Source: Streptomyces sp. ISL-10 (GTDB lineage: Bacteria; Actinomycetota; Actinomycetes; Streptomycetales; Streptomycetaceae). From it: a DNA stretch of 64,000 bases. Shown here in pieces: positions 1-8,393 of the stretch; position 1 is the stretch's first letter; the number at the start of each line of letters is the position of its first letter. The stretch covers positions 372,001 through 436,000 of the forward strand of contig NZ_JAGGOJ010000003.1 of assembly GCF_018614575.1 (NCBI RefSeq), written 5' to 3'. Below the pieces are notes generated by a model, which was given only the letters and a program-made list of their open reading frames with translations, had not been told where the DNA came from and did no database searches. The position numbers and the translations under genes are program-made.

Positions 1-1
1 C

Positions 2-277
2 GGCAAGGTCACCGCGGCCCGGCGCCCCATCATCGGCCGGGAGAAGGTGCTGCGCTTCCTGTGGGGCAGCACGCAGCGGTACGCGGGCGGCTGGGCCCTC
101 GCGGCCGCCGAGGTCAACGGAGCGCCGTCGCTGGTGGCGCACGTGGCGGATCGGCTCATCGCCGTCGTCTCCTTCGAACTGCGCGACGGCGTCATCGCCC
201 AGGCGCGGGTCGTTGTGAACCCGGACAAACTCGCGTTCGCGGGCCGGCAGTTCACCGCAATGGCCTCTGGGGCGTGA
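2..277 (+). CDS. C-terminal part of an ECF sigma factor with SnoaL-like domain (SigJ/ECF41 type), 5' end outside window
   Basis: Only the last 91 residues are present; the frame is open at the left edge and ends at a TGA at 275-277. The translation GKVTAARRPIIGREKVLRFL and the following segment through VNPDKLAFAGRQF read like the C-terminal SnoaL-like extension that ECF41/SigJ-type sigma-70 factors carry behind region 4. In that family the extension modulates polymerase binding. The sigma2 and sigma4 regions lie outside the window, so the sigma factor call rests on the tail alone. The next gene follows after about 120 bases on the same strand and need not be co-transcribed. Confidence 0.65.
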   Translation, partial: GKVTAARRPIIGREKVLRFLWGSTQRYAGGWALAAAEVNGAPSLVAHVADRLIAVVSFELRDGVIAQARVVVNPDKLAFAGRQFTAMASGA

Positions 278-397
278 CCCACGGGTGAGTGCGGCCACAA
301 GGAGGGGGCTGTCACATTTCCGGGTGCTCGTCGGTTCTCCATGTGTGACGTGCGCTCCACCCGGGAGCGCACGCCCACCGAAGGGACGACAACTGCG

Positions 398-1201
398 ATG
401 ACCACGATCCTGGTGACCGGCGGCACCGGAACGCTCGGCCGGCTCGTCACCGAGCGGCTGCGCGCCGGGGGCACCACCGAGGCCGGAGGCTCTGGAGCAG
501 GGCACGAGGTACGGGTGCTGAGCCGGCACTCCCGGCCTTACGCCGTGGACCTGCGCGAGGGCACGGGGCTGGCCCCGGCCGTCGCCGGCGTGGACACCGT
601 CGTGCACTGCGCGACCTCGCCGCGCGGCGGCGACGAGCAGGCGGCACGCCATCTGATCGAGGCGGCCCGCCGGGCCGGCGTGCGGCATCTGGTGTACATC
701 TCGATCGTCGGCGTCGACCAGGTGCCGCTCGGCTATTACCGGACCAAGCTCGCCGTCGAGAGGCTGGTCGAGGAGTCGGGTCTCGGCTGGACCGTGCTGC
801 GCACGACGCAGTTCCACGACCTGGTGCTCCAGGTGCTGCGGAGCTCGGCGAAGCTGCCGGCCATGCTGCTCCCGGCGGGGGTCGCCGCCCAGCCGATCGA
901 GGTGACGGAGGTCGCTGCCCGGCTGGCCGAACTCGCGACCGGGGTGCCCGCGATGGGGGTCCCCCCGGCCGGGGGCTGGGGGAGGGTGCCGGACATGGGC
1001 GGCCCCGAGGTCCGTACGTTCCCGGAGCTGGCCCGGGCCTATCTGCGCGCGAGCGCACGACGCCGGCCCCTGTTGAACGTGCGCCTGGCAGGCAAGGCCT
1101 ACCACGGGTTCCGGGCGGGCGGGCATCTGACGCCGGAGAGGGCCGTGGGAAAGGTGACGTTCGAGCAGTTCCTGGCGGAACGCTTTCCTGCGCGGAGCTG
1201 A
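398..1201 (+). CDS. SDR / NmrA-like NAD(P)-binding oxidoreductase
   Basis: A 267-residue protein. It opens with a beta strand and a glycine-rich Rossmann loop (ILVTGGTGTLGRLV, residues 4-17) and carries a YYRTK segment of the YxxxK type near residue 113, as in atypical short-chain dehydrogenases of the NmrA/SDR_a5 group. These proteins bind NAD(P) and act as oxidoreductases or redox sensors; the substrate cannot be read from sequence. An upstream in-frame ATG at 341 would add 19 residues. The ATG at 398 is preferred because it begins exactly at the Rossmann strand and has a purine-rich AAGGGACG at 381-388. Residues about 180-205 contain a Gly/Pro-rich insertion. The gene stands alone. Confidence 0.8.
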   Translation: MTTILVTGGTGTLGRLVTERLRAGGTTEAGGSGAGHEVRVLSRHSRPYAVDLREGTGLAPAVAGVDTVVHCATSPRGGDEQAARHLIEAARRAGVRHLVYISIVGVDQVPLGYYRTKLAVERLVEESGLGWTVLRTTQFHDLVLQVLRSSAKLPAMLLPAGVAAQPIEVTEVAARLAELATGVPAMGVPPAGGWGRVPDMGGPEVRTFPELARAYLRASARRRPLLNVRLAGKAYHGFRAGGHLTPERAVGKVTFEQFLAERFPARS

Positions 1202-1376
1202 CGCCCAGGTGGGGTGCGGGGCGCCCGGGGTGGGCCGCATCCGACGTGCGCATCGGCGGGCGCAAGGTAGCGGATGCGCTTCCGGCACGGGAGGTGTCCC
1301 CGGCCCCGGCCACCCGCGGACCGCCGCCCTGCGGGCGGACGGCGACAGTTTGCGAGCACACCCCGAGCGGCGAGCC

Positions 1377-1494
1377 GGCCCGCTGCGGCGACCGGTGACC
1401 GCCCTCGGACGACCGTGGGTGACCGGTCCAGGCCCGCTGCGGCGACCGGCGACCGGCGACCGTGACCGGTGACCCCAGGCCCGCTGCGGCGACC
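1377..1494. repeat. Three-copy short direct repeat in a 357-base gap
   Basis: The gap 1202-1558 between the SDR gene and the convergent TIGR03086 gene contains three copies of GGCCCGCTGCGGCGACC, starting at 1377, 1431 and 1478 (spacings 54 and 47). Shorter GACCGG/GACCGGTGACC units lie between them. No convincing open frame, promoter or hairpin terminator was seen in the gap. It looks like local slippage expansion in a non-coding stretch between gene ends. Confidence 0.7.
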
Positions 1495-1558
1495 CGCGAC
1501 CGCGGACCCGCGACAGCGAGGGGCGACCCGCGACCGGTCCCGTCCCGGCCTCCGCCCG

Positions 1559-2188
1559 TCAGCGTGCGTCCGCCGGAGTCCAGTCCGGGCGGCGGCCGCT
1601 GAGGCCCACGATCCGGTCCAGCATCGGCGCGCTGTCCGGCACGGGCACCACAGGGCCGAAAATGCTCTCCCGCAGCTCGTCGTCGCCCGCCGGGGTCAGC
1701 ATCTCCCGCGACACGGCCATGCTCGCCTCGTCGGGGGCGTAAGCAAGGCCCGTGGCGCGCGCCAGGTCCCAGCCGTGGATGACGAGCTCGTTCAGCGCCA
1801 CGCGGCCCGCCACGGCGCCCGGCAGCGTGACGCCGCCCGCCTGGGTCATGCCCTCCCACGCGTCCGGCTCGCGCCAGGCCTGGACCAGTTCGTCCAGGCG
1901 ACGGGGAATCGCGGTGCGCCAGTCGTCGGGCAGGACCGGCAGCTCCGCGTCCGGGCTGGTCCCGGTCGTGGGGCCCAGATCCTTGCGCCCTGCGTCGCGG
2001 AAGGCCGTGGCCAGCCCGTGGATGTGGGCCAGGATCTCCCGTACGGCGTACGCCGGGCACGGCGTCGGATCGCCCAGCCGATCGTCGCCGATCTCGGGGA
2101 GGAGATTCACGATGCCGTCGGCGGCGGGCCGGAGGTCGGGTACGGCGGGGGTCGCCCCCGAGGCAGCAGAGGTGGCAGAAGCAGTCAT
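1559..2188 (-). CDS. TIGR03086-family (DinB/mycothiol-dependent-like) metal-binding protein
   Basis: A protein of about 209 residues with the hallmarks of the TIGR03086/maleylpyruvate-isomerase N-terminal fold: PTPCPAYAVREILAHIHG near the N-terminus (the first metal-ligand His region) and a downstream LNELVIHGWDLARATG segment with further His residues. This helical-bundle DinB fold binds a divalent metal; in actinobacteria some members use mycothiol. The specific reaction is unknown. Start choice is uncertain: an ATG at 2188 and one at 2221 are both in frame and neither has a strong ribosome-binding site. The gene is divergent from the large unknown gene beginning near 2329. Confidence 0.7.
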   Translation of the reverse strand: MTASATSAASGATPAVPDLRPAADGIVNLLPEIGDDRLGDPTPCPAYAVREILAHIHGLATAFRDAGRKDLGPTTGTSPDAELPVLPDDWRTAIPRRLDELVQAWREPDAWEGMTQAGGVTLPGAVAGRVALNELVIHGWDLARATGLAYAPDEASMAVSREMLTPAGDDELRESIFGPVVPVPDSAPMLDRIVGLSGRRPDWTPADAR

Positions 2189-2328
2189 GCAGTGCTGACC
2201 GCTCGCGGCGCCCGAACTCATCGGCACCCTGCCCCGGCACCGGCAGGTGGGCCGGTCGCTCGCTCGATCGGGCTACCCCACGTCCGGTGGACCCGCGCGC
2301 ACCCCGCCCGGTTCCATACGCTCCCCGC

Positions 2329-4488
2329 GTGACTCGTACCACTGCGCTGAACACCGGACTCGACGACTTCCTCGCCTGGGCCGCCCGGGAGCGGGGCACC
2401 GCCCTGCCCGTCCGCCCCGCGGACGCGGTACTGACCCTGCTCGCGCTGCGCGGAGCCGACCGCAGGAGCGGCGTGCCCGAACCGACACCGCAGCTGGTCG
2501 CCCAGGTGCTCCACGAGGACCTGCCCGAGCTGCTGTGGGCGTCCGACGACGAACTGGCCGCCGTACCCGCCGTGCTCACCGCGCTCGCCGACCGCGTCCG
2601 CGCGGTGGGCCGCCTCAACGCCAAACGCCACACCCGCCTGCTCGCGGCGATCGACGAGGCCGTGCCCGGCTTCCGTACCGCCATGGCGGACCCGGCCCGG
2701 CTGACCTGGCCGCGCTGGTACGCGTCGCTGCTGAGGGCCGACGGCACGGACCCGGACAACGCCGACGCCGTACGCGCCTGGCTCGACGCCTACGAGCGCA
2801 CGCCACACGCCGAGCGGCCCGCGCTGCCCGAGTCCCAGCACCGCTTCGAGATGGCCGGCCGGACCTTCGCCACCCGCGCACGGCTCGCCGAGTCGCTGCT
2901 CGCCGCGTTCGCACGGGACACCGCCGTCACCTCCCCGGCCGATCGGCTGCTCCCCGCCCCGCCTCTCGACGCCGACCGGCCCGACGACGCGCTCGGCACC
3001 GAACTGGAACGCATCGCGGACGCCTTGACGGACCGCTGGACCGCCACCGGTCTGACCCAGGCGCTCGCCGGACCGCACGCCGGCCTGGCGCCGAGCCCCG
3101 AGGCGCTGCCCCACGCGGCCCTCGCGGACCGCATGCTCGACGAACACCTCGACTACTACGGCGCGTCCTCGATCCCGCTGCCGCCCCCGGCCCGCGTGCC
3201 CGATCCCGAGGACATCCGGGCCCTGCTGCACGCCGCCCCGCTGCCGGCCGCCCTGGCCGCCGGCCAGGAGCTGGACGACGATCTGCGGGAGATCGCCGAA
3301 CGCTGCGGACTTCCCGGGCCCGCCACCGCCGTCTGGGACGAGGGCACACCGCAGGAACTCGTCGAGCTGGCCGCCGACATCCTGGCCGCCCAGGTCGAAC
3401 AGCTGCCCACCGTGACCGGCCCACAGGACAGCTGGTCCGTGGACGGCGCGCATCTCCTCTACGCCCTCTACGAACGCGGCTGCACTCCGGACTCGGTGGC
3501 CCGCAAGGCGTCCGACAGCGACTTCGCGGAGATCCCTCCAGAGCTGGAGGACGCCCCGGCCGGGGTGCCAGCCATCGCTCCGGCGGCCTACGAGACCCCG
3601 TCGCCCGAGGAGTTGTCGGCGCTGCTCGGGCTGCCCGGCCGCACCGGGGCGGACAGGGAGGAACTCGACCCTGTCGCACATTCCCTCGCCGCCCTCGTCG
3701 ACCGCCTGGCCGAGACCGGCTGTGTCTTCCGCCGCGGCGACACCTATGGACTGACGCCGCTCGGCAGTGCCGTCATGCGGCATGTGATGGCCGCCGGACA
3801 GGTCACCGTCCCCGACGCGGACACCGTCGCGGGCTGGGACGCGGAACAGACCGTTGCCGCGGTACGCAACTGGCCCCCGCGGATCGCGGCGCGGACCCTC
3901 GCCGACTGGGCCGCCCGCAACGGGGGAGCGGACAGCGGCGAGGCGTGGGCGCCGTTGCTCGCCGCGGTCTCCGCGGCGAAGTCCCTCGACCTCCACGGGA
4001 CCCGCGTCCGCGACTGCTTCGACCTTCTCGACCTGGCCGGCATCCCGGTCGCGGCCCTGCGCGCGGCCCTCGCCGACCCTGTGACCGGCGCCGAGGCCCG
4101 CCGCCTCCTGCTCGCGCGCGGCGAGGACGTCCGTGAGGAGAGCGTGCCGCCGAACGCCAGGGCGACGACCCTCGCCGAAAAGCTGGACCGGCTGTGGATG
4201 GCGGACATGCGCGCCTATGTGACGGAGCGCCATGAGGACGACGAGGCGCGGATTCCGGCCCTGGACGAGATCCCGCCGACGACGCTTCTGCCCGCCTTCG
4301 ACGAGGAGTCCGCCGCGTGGCCGGGCGGGGCGCCGGCGCTGATCCGCGCACTGGCCGCGGCGGACCCCCTCACCGCCCACCGCACTCTGGTCTCCCTGCG
4401 GGACCACCATCGCGACAAGCAGGTGGCGGGCGCCGCGGCGCAGGCGCTGAAGCCCGCACGACGAGCGGTGAAGCGGGGCCACGGCTGA
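2329..4488 (+). CDS. Large Ala-rich soluble protein of unknown function
   Basis: A 719-residue protein I do not recognise. It is Ala/Leu/Asp-rich, predicted largely helical, with no signal peptide, membrane segment or obvious Walker, zinc or nuclease motif. The N-terminus TTALNTGLDDFLAWAARERG and repeated helical pairs could be HEAT-like, and the last 60 residues (IRALAAADPLTAHRTLVSLR followed by AGAAAQALK) look like a HEAT-type repeat; that is inference only. The GTG at 2329 is preferred over the GTG at 2287 because the upstream 14 residues are Pro/Arg-rich and uncharacteristic. No strong ribosome-binding site precedes either, so a leaderless transcript is possible. Codon use matches neighbouring core genes. 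Confidence 0.7.
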   Translation: MTRTTALNTGLDDFLAWAARERGTALPVRPADAVLTLLALRGADRRSGVPEPTPQLVAQVLHEDLPELLWASDDELAAVPAVLTALADRVRAVGRLNAKRHTRLLAAIDEAVPGFRTAMADPARLTWPRWYASLLRADGTDPDNADAVRAWLDAYERTPHAERPALPESQHRFEMAGRTFATRARLAESLLAAFARDTAVTSPADRLLPAPPLDADRPDDALGTELERIADALTDRWTATGLTQALAGPHAGLAPSPEALPHAALADRMLDEHLDYYGASSIPLPPPARVPDPEDIRALLHAAPLPAALAAGQELDDDLREIAERCGLPGPATAVWDEGTPQELVELAADILAAQVEQLPTVTGPQDSWSVDGAHLLYALYERGCTPDSVARKASDSDFAEIPPELEDAPAGVPAIAPAAYETPSPEELSALLGLPGRTGADREELDPVAHSLAALVDRLAETGCVFRRGDTYGLTPLGSAVMRHVMAAGQVTVPDADTVAGWDAEQTVAAVRNWPPRIAARTLADWAARNGGADSGEAWAPLLAAVSAAKSLDLHGTRVRDCFDLLDLAGIPVAALRAALADPVTGAEARRLLLARGEDVREESVPPNARATTLAEKLDRLWMADMRAYVTERHEDDEARIPALDEIPPTTLLPAFDEESAAWPGGAPALIRALAAADPLTAHRTLVSLRDHHRDKQVAGAAAQALKPARRAVKRGHG

Positions 4489-4520
4489 CGGGGGCACCCG
4501 CCCGGAGCGGTCTCCCTGAG

Positions 4521-4646
4521 GTCGGGTCAGGGACGGCGGTCGGGTCAGGGACGGCGGTCGGGTCAGGGACGGCGGTCAGGGCAGGGACGGCGGTCGGGTC
4601 GGGAAAGGCGGTCCGGTCGGGAAAGGCGGTCCGGTCGGGAAAGGCG
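4521..4646. repeat. 18-bp tandem repeat, seven units
   Basis: Seven consecutive 18-base units fill the gap between two convergent gene ends (4488 and 4663). Units 1-3 are identical (GTCGGGTCAGGGACGGCG), unit 4 has one or two changes, and units 5-7 carry GGAAAGG in place of AGGGACGG. The array is non-coding with respect to both neighbours. The graded change from one end to the other is typical of a slippage-generated minisatellite. Confidence 0.9.
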
Positions 4647-4662
4647 GTCCGGGGGGCCGGTG

Positions 4663-5247
4663 TCAGAACGACGTCTCCCGCACGCTCGCCCGGTCCGAGG
4701 GCTCCGTCGTGGCCGTGATCTCGGAGCGGTGGCGGCTCGCGGCGAACGTCACCGTCAGCGTCTCGGGCGCGCTCTGCGTCGTACTCGTGGTGAAACCCTC
4801 GTACGGCACGGCCGAGATCAGGCACACCCCGCCGCTCCCGTAACGCACCGTCGCCTTGCCGCCCTGGGACGAGATCGTGTGCACCCCCGAACCGCCCTCC
4901 TGGCACCCCTCGCCCGGGTCCGCCCCCGACGGCGCGGACGGCTCCGCCGACGGTGGCGGGGTCGTCCGGGACGCCGGAGTCGGCGTCACGGGGCGGGGCT
5001 TCGCGGTCGTGGGCGACGGGCTGGGCGCCGCGGTGCGGCTCGGTGTCGGCTTCGGTGTCGGCGAAGGGGTGGGGCGCGCGGACACCGAGGCGTGCGGCCC
5101 GGCCGCGAAGTCCTTCGGCGCCGACTGCGCGACGGGCGCGGTCGGGCGGGTCGAGCCCACCACGAAATGGATCGTGATCATGACGGCCGTGACGCTGGCC
5201 GCGGTGCACGACAGCCAGATCAGCAGGTAACGCAGGAGGCGGGACAC
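4663..5247 (-). CDS. Membrane-anchored Pro/Thr-rich extracytoplasmic protein
   Basis: A 194-residue protein with one N-terminal hydrophobic helix (residues about 5-29, YLLIWLSCTAASVTAVMITI), then a low-complexity Pro/Ser/Thr linker (about 45-110), then a small globular C-terminal domain with one Cys pair (CQEGGSG and GGVCLISAVPY). The arrangement suggests a type II membrane protein with its C-terminus outside the membrane, the linker spanning the cell wall. No family was recognised. It is divergent from the response regulator at 5284 with only 36 bases between starts, so the two probably share a promoter region. A role as accessory or target of that two-component system is inference. Confidence 0.75.
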   Translation of the reverse strand: MSRLLRYLLIWLSCTAASVTAVMITIHFVVGSTRPTAPVAQSAPKDFAAGPHASVSARPTPSPTPKPTPSRTAAPSPSPTTAKPRPVTPTPASRTTPPPSAEPSAPSGADPGEGCQEGGSGVHTISSQGGKATVRYGSGGVCLISAVPYEGFTTSTTQSAPETLTVTFAASRHRSEITATTEPSDRASVRETSF

Positions 5248-5283
5248 GACACCATAGTGACGGACCGGCTAACGTGCCTGCCC

Positions 5284-5973
5284 ATGGCCTGCGTACTTGT
5301 CGTCGAGGACGACCCCGTGATCCGTGCCGCCCTGATCGAGGTGCTGACCGGGCACGGGTATGCGGTCCGCACGGCCCACCAGGGCTTCGAGGCGCTCCGC
5401 GAGATCACCCAGGCCCCGCCCGACATCGTCGTACTCGACCTCGGACTGCCCGATCTGGACGGCCTCGACGTCCTGCGCATGATCCGGGGCATATCGCGCA
5501 TTCCCGTCCTCGTCGCCACCGCGCGCGACGACGACCGGGAAGTCATCAGGCTCCTCAACGCGGGAGCGGACGACTACATGGTCAAACCCTTCTCCGGCGG
5601 CCAACTCGCCGCCCGCATCGCCGCCGTGCTGCGGCGTTCCGTGCCAGCGGGGCAGGCCCGCGACCGGCAGCCGGTCGTGCAGGTGGGCGACCTCAGGATC
5701 GACCCGCTCGCCCGCACCGCGCACCTCGCCGGCCGCGAGCTGAGCCTGACCCGCCGCGAGTTCGACCTGCTCGCCTACCTCGCGGCCAACGCGGACCAGG
5801 TCATGTCCCGCCGGCGCATACTCACCGAGGTGTGGCAGCAGCCGTATCTGGAGGATCAGACGGTGGACGTCCATCTCTCCGCTCTCCGCCGGAAACTGGG
5901 CGAAAGGGCCTCCCGGCCGCGCTACCTGCACACCGTGCGCGGTATCGGCATCAAACTGGTCACCTCGCCATGA
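5284..5973 (+). CDS. OmpR/PhoB-family response regulator
   Basis: A 229-residue transcription factor. The receiver domain (1-115) has the acidic pair D9/D10, the phospho-acceptor D52 in VVLDLGLPDLDG, and the conserved Lys in DDYMVKPF. The C-terminal winged helix (about 132-226) shows LTRREFDLLAYLAANADQVM and VDVHLSALRRKLGE, which are OmpR-type signatures. The start is the ATG beginning MACVLVVEDD. Its stop overlaps the start of the histidine kinase by ATGA, so the pair is translationally coupled and should form a cognate two-component system. It is divergent from a membrane-anchored protein gene. Confidence 0.95.
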   Translation: MACVLVVEDDPVIRAALIEVLTGHGYAVRTAHQGFEALREITQAPPDIVVLDLGLPDLDGLDVLRMIRGISRIPVLVATARDDDREVIRLLNAGADDYMVKPFSGGQLAARIAAVLRRSVPAGQARDRQPVVQVGDLRIDPLARTAHLAGRELSLTRREFDLLAYLAANADQVMSRRRILTEVWQQPYLEDQTVDVHLSALRRKLGERASRPRYLHTVRGIGIKLVTSP

Positions 5974-7268
5974 GACGCGCGCTCGCGGGCATCGCCCTCG
6001 CCGTGACCTCCATGGTCGCGCTCTCCTTCCTCATACCGCTCGCCCTCCTCGTACGCGAACAGGCACGGGACCGCGTCACCACCGCGGCCGAACAGCGCGC
6101 CGGCGCACTGTCCCCCGTCCTCGCCCTGACCACGAAGCGCGCCGATGTTCAGCAGGCGGTGGCCGAGCTCGGCTCCCGCGACCGACTCGCCGTACGCCTC
6201 CCCGACGGAGAGCTCATCGGCACCCCGCATGCACCGGAGGAGGCGCTCGACCGCGCCGTGCGCAAGCGGGAGACGCTGGCCATCGACACCGCGGAGGGAT
6301 GGGTCTACCTCCAGCCCGTCGTCCTGCCCGGGGACCGGGTCGCGGTCGTCGAGTCATACGTGCCGACCGCGGACCTCACGCGTGGCGTGGGCGCCTCGTG
6401 GGGCGTGATGTCCCTGCTCGCGCTCGGTCTGGTGGCCGGCTCGGTCCTGGTCGCCGACCGCCTCGGCGCCCGGGTCGTCCGCTCCTCACGCGGGCTCAAG
6501 AGCGCCTCACTCGCTCTGGGTTCCGGGGATCTCGACGTACGGGTGGAGCCGGACGGGCCGCCCGAGCTCCAGGAGGCCGGCGTCGCGTTCAACACCATGG
6601 CCGACCGCGTCGTCGAACTGCTCGCCGTCGAACGGGAGATGGTCGCCGACCTCTCGCACCGGCTGCGCACCCCGCTGACCGCGCTGTACCTGGAGGCGGA
6701 TCTGATGAGCGGTACGCCCGGCGCACGGCGGATCACCGCGGCCGTCGGGCAGCTGGAAAGCGAACTGGACTCCATCATCACCGCCGCCCGTACCCCGCTC
6801 GCTGCCGGTCCGGCCGCCGGGGTGGTGCAGGGACGGCCGTGCGAGGTCACCGAAGTGGTCGCACTGCGCCTTGACTTCTGGTCCGTCCTCGCCACCCAGC
6901 AGAACCGGCTCTGCGAGCGCTCCTTCACCCCCCGGCCCACTCCCGTGCACTTCCCGGAGGACGACTTCGCCGCCGTCGTCGACGCCCTGATCGGCAACGT
7001 GTTCCGGCACACTCCGCAGGGCACCGCCTTCGCCGTACGGGTGGAGCGCACCGACCGGCACGTGGTGCTGACGGTGGACGACGCGGGCCCCGGCGTCGAG
7101 GACCCCGAGGCCGCGCTCACCCGGGGCGTGAGCGTCGGCGGCTCCACCGGCCTGGGCCTGGACATCGTGGCCCGCGCGGCGCACGCGGCCGACGGGGAAC
7201 TGCGGATCACCCGGGGCCCGATGGGCGGAGCCCGGGTGCGGGTGTCGTTCGCGCTGGCGGATGTCTGA
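5970..7268 (+). CDS. Sensor histidine kinase, partner of the 5284 regulator
   Basis: A 432-residue membrane kinase. Two transmembrane helices flank a short extracellular sensor: one at about residues 6-28, the second near 140-160 (SWGVMSLLALGLVAGSVLVA). A HAMP-like linker follows, then the HisKA H-box DLSHRLRTPLTAL with the phospho-accepting His, then the HATPase N-box (ALIGNVFRH) and G-boxes (DDAGPGV and GSTGLGLDI). All catalytic elements are present. Translation starts at the ATG overlapping the regulator's TGA. The signal is not predictable from the roughly 110-residue extracytoplasmic region. Confidence 0.95.
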   Translation: MRRALAGIALAVTSMVALSFLIPLALLVREQARDRVTTAAEQRAGALSPVLALTTKRADVQQAVAELGSRDRLAVRLPDGELIGTPHAPEEALDRAVRKRETLAIDTAEGWVYLQPVVLPGDRVAVVESYVPTADLTRGVGASWGVMSLLALGLVAGSVLVADRLGARVVRSSRGLKSASLALGSGDLDVRVEPDGPPELQEAGVAFNTMADRVVELLAVEREMVADLSHRLRTPLTALYLEADLMSGTPGARRITAAVGQLESELDSIITAARTPLAAGPAAGVVQGRPCEVTEVVALRLDFWSVLATQQNRLCERSFTPRPTPVHFPEDDFAAVVDALIGNVFRHTPQGTAFAVRVERTDRHVVLTVDDAGPGVEDPEAALTRGVSVGGSTGLGLDIVARAAHAADGELRITRGPMGGARVRVSFALADV

Positions 7269-7277
7269 GGAGCGGGT

Positions 7278-8126
7278 CTACCGGCTCGCGCCGAAGTTCT
7301 GCGTCCACCACGGGCCGCCGTCGCCGAAGTGGACACCGATGCCCAGCTCATTGAAGGAGCAGTTGAGGATGTTGGCGCGGTGGCCCGGGCTCTGCATCCA
7401 CGCGTCCATGACCGAGGCCGCGTCGGCCTGCCCGCGCGCTATGTTCTCGCCGAGCGTGGACCAGGCGTACCCGGCGGCCTCGACACGTGTGGTCATGGTG
7501 GAGCCGTCGGGGCCGGTGTGGGACATCACGCCGGAATCGGCCATCACGTCGCTGTAGTCGTCGGCTGCCTGCGTCAGCCGCTCGCTGGCGGTGACCGGTC
7601 CGCAACCGGCCGCGGCACGCTCCTCGTTGACGAGCGCGAGGACCTGCGCCTCGGGGCCGCTCGACGTGCCGTCGCCGGCCGCCCGGGTCGTACGGGAGGA
7701 GCCGTCCGGCGCGTCCGTGGTCCCACCCGTACCCGTGCCCGTGCCTGTTCCTGCGCGGTTGCCCGTGCCGGCCGCGCGCTTGGCCTCCGCCGACTGCTCG
7801 GACGGCGTCGCCGAGGGGCGCGCACTCTTCCTGGGCGTCGCCGGCTCGGTGCGGGTGGGTGCGGGCGTGCTCGCGCTCACCGAGGGCGAGGGGAGAGGGG
7901 AGGACGCGCCCGCGGCATCGGCGGCCGAGCCGCTCGCGGTGTCGGCGCCGTTGGCCGTCACCCGGTCCGCGGCCCTGCCCTGGTCACCGCCCGAGAAGGC
8001 GGTGACGCCTGCGCCTGCCGCGACCGTGATCGCACCGAGGGCCAGGGCGATGCCCCGTGCCCGAGGAGCGCCCTTGGGCCGGGCGTGGGAGCGGGACGGC
8101 TTTCGGTCTGCTCTGTGGGAACCCAT
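7278..8126 (-). CDS. Secreted CAP-domain (SCP/YkwD-like) protein
   Basis: A 282-residue exported protein. After an Arg-rich N-terminus, a hydrophobic stretch (about 25-45, GIALALGAITVAAGAGVTAF) acts as signal or anchor. A long Ser/Thr/Pro/Gly linker follows, then a CAP domain over the last 120 residues with the family motifs LALVNEERAAAGCGPV, GVMSHTGPDGS, WSTLGENIARGQ, MDAWMQSPGHRANILN and GIGVHFGDGGPWWTQNF. CAP proteins are cell-envelope or secreted; the bacterial ones have no settled activity. The start is chosen at the ATG at 8126, preceded by GAGGTGCC. The gene ends 9 bases from the convergent kinase gene. Confidence 0.9.
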   Translation of the reverse strand: MGSHRADRKPSRSHARPKGAPRARGIALALGAITVAAGAGVTAFSGGDQGRAADRVTANGADTASGSAADAAGASSPLPSPSVSASTPAPTRTEPATPRKSARPSATPSEQSAEAKRAAGTGNRAGTGTGTGTGGTTDAPDGSSRTTRAAGDGTSSGPEAQVLALVNEERAAAGCGPVTASERLTQAADDYSDVMADSGVMSHTGPDGSTMTTRVEAAGYAWSTLGENIARGQADAASVMDAWMQSPGHRANILNCSFNELGIGVHFGDGGPWWTQNFGASR

Positions 8127-8353
8127 GTGGAAGGCACCTCGGATGGTCGTTCGGCGGATGGTCGGTCCGACGAAAGATCCCGGCAGGTGCAACCGCGCCC
8201 ACCGGGATTCGTGGGGGGTTGACGAGAGCGTAGGCGTAAGCCGCGCCCGCAGGGCGGTCCAAAAGCCCATCTTCAAGAAGTCATAAGAAAGCCATGAGGC
8301 TCAGGCAAGGTACGTCGGTCGGGAGCCTTGAAGTGGGGCGGCAGGTATGCCAT

Positions 8354-8369
8354 ATAGGTCTGGACCATT
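8354..8369. promoter_or_regulatory. Candidate DasR-responsive (dre-like) operator
   Basis: The sequence ATAGGTCTGGACCATT matches the known Streptomyces dre consensus ACTGGTCTAGACCACT at 12 of 16 positions, including the palindromic GGTCT..GACC core with a single change. It lies 25 bases upstream of the GTG of the FN3 lipoprotein gene, a position suited to repression. DasR is the GlcNAc-responsive GntR regulator of chitin metabolism. The match is seen; function is inferred. Confidence 0.45.
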
Positions 8370-8393
8370 GCCGTCGTCCGCGGAGGCCCGACC

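Noticed and set aside
1377..1494. A CRISPR array
   Set aside because: Only three short GC-rich copies with unequal, repetitive spacers; no cas genes in the window.
447..2759. A 770-residue minus-strand open frame
   Set aside because: It is Arg/Pro/Gly/Ala-rich and lies antisense across the SDR, TIGR03086 and unknown genes; this is an artefact of high GC.
4521..4646. A CRISPR array or an iteron origin
   Set aside because: Units are directly contiguous with no spacers, and no replication initiator gene is nearby.
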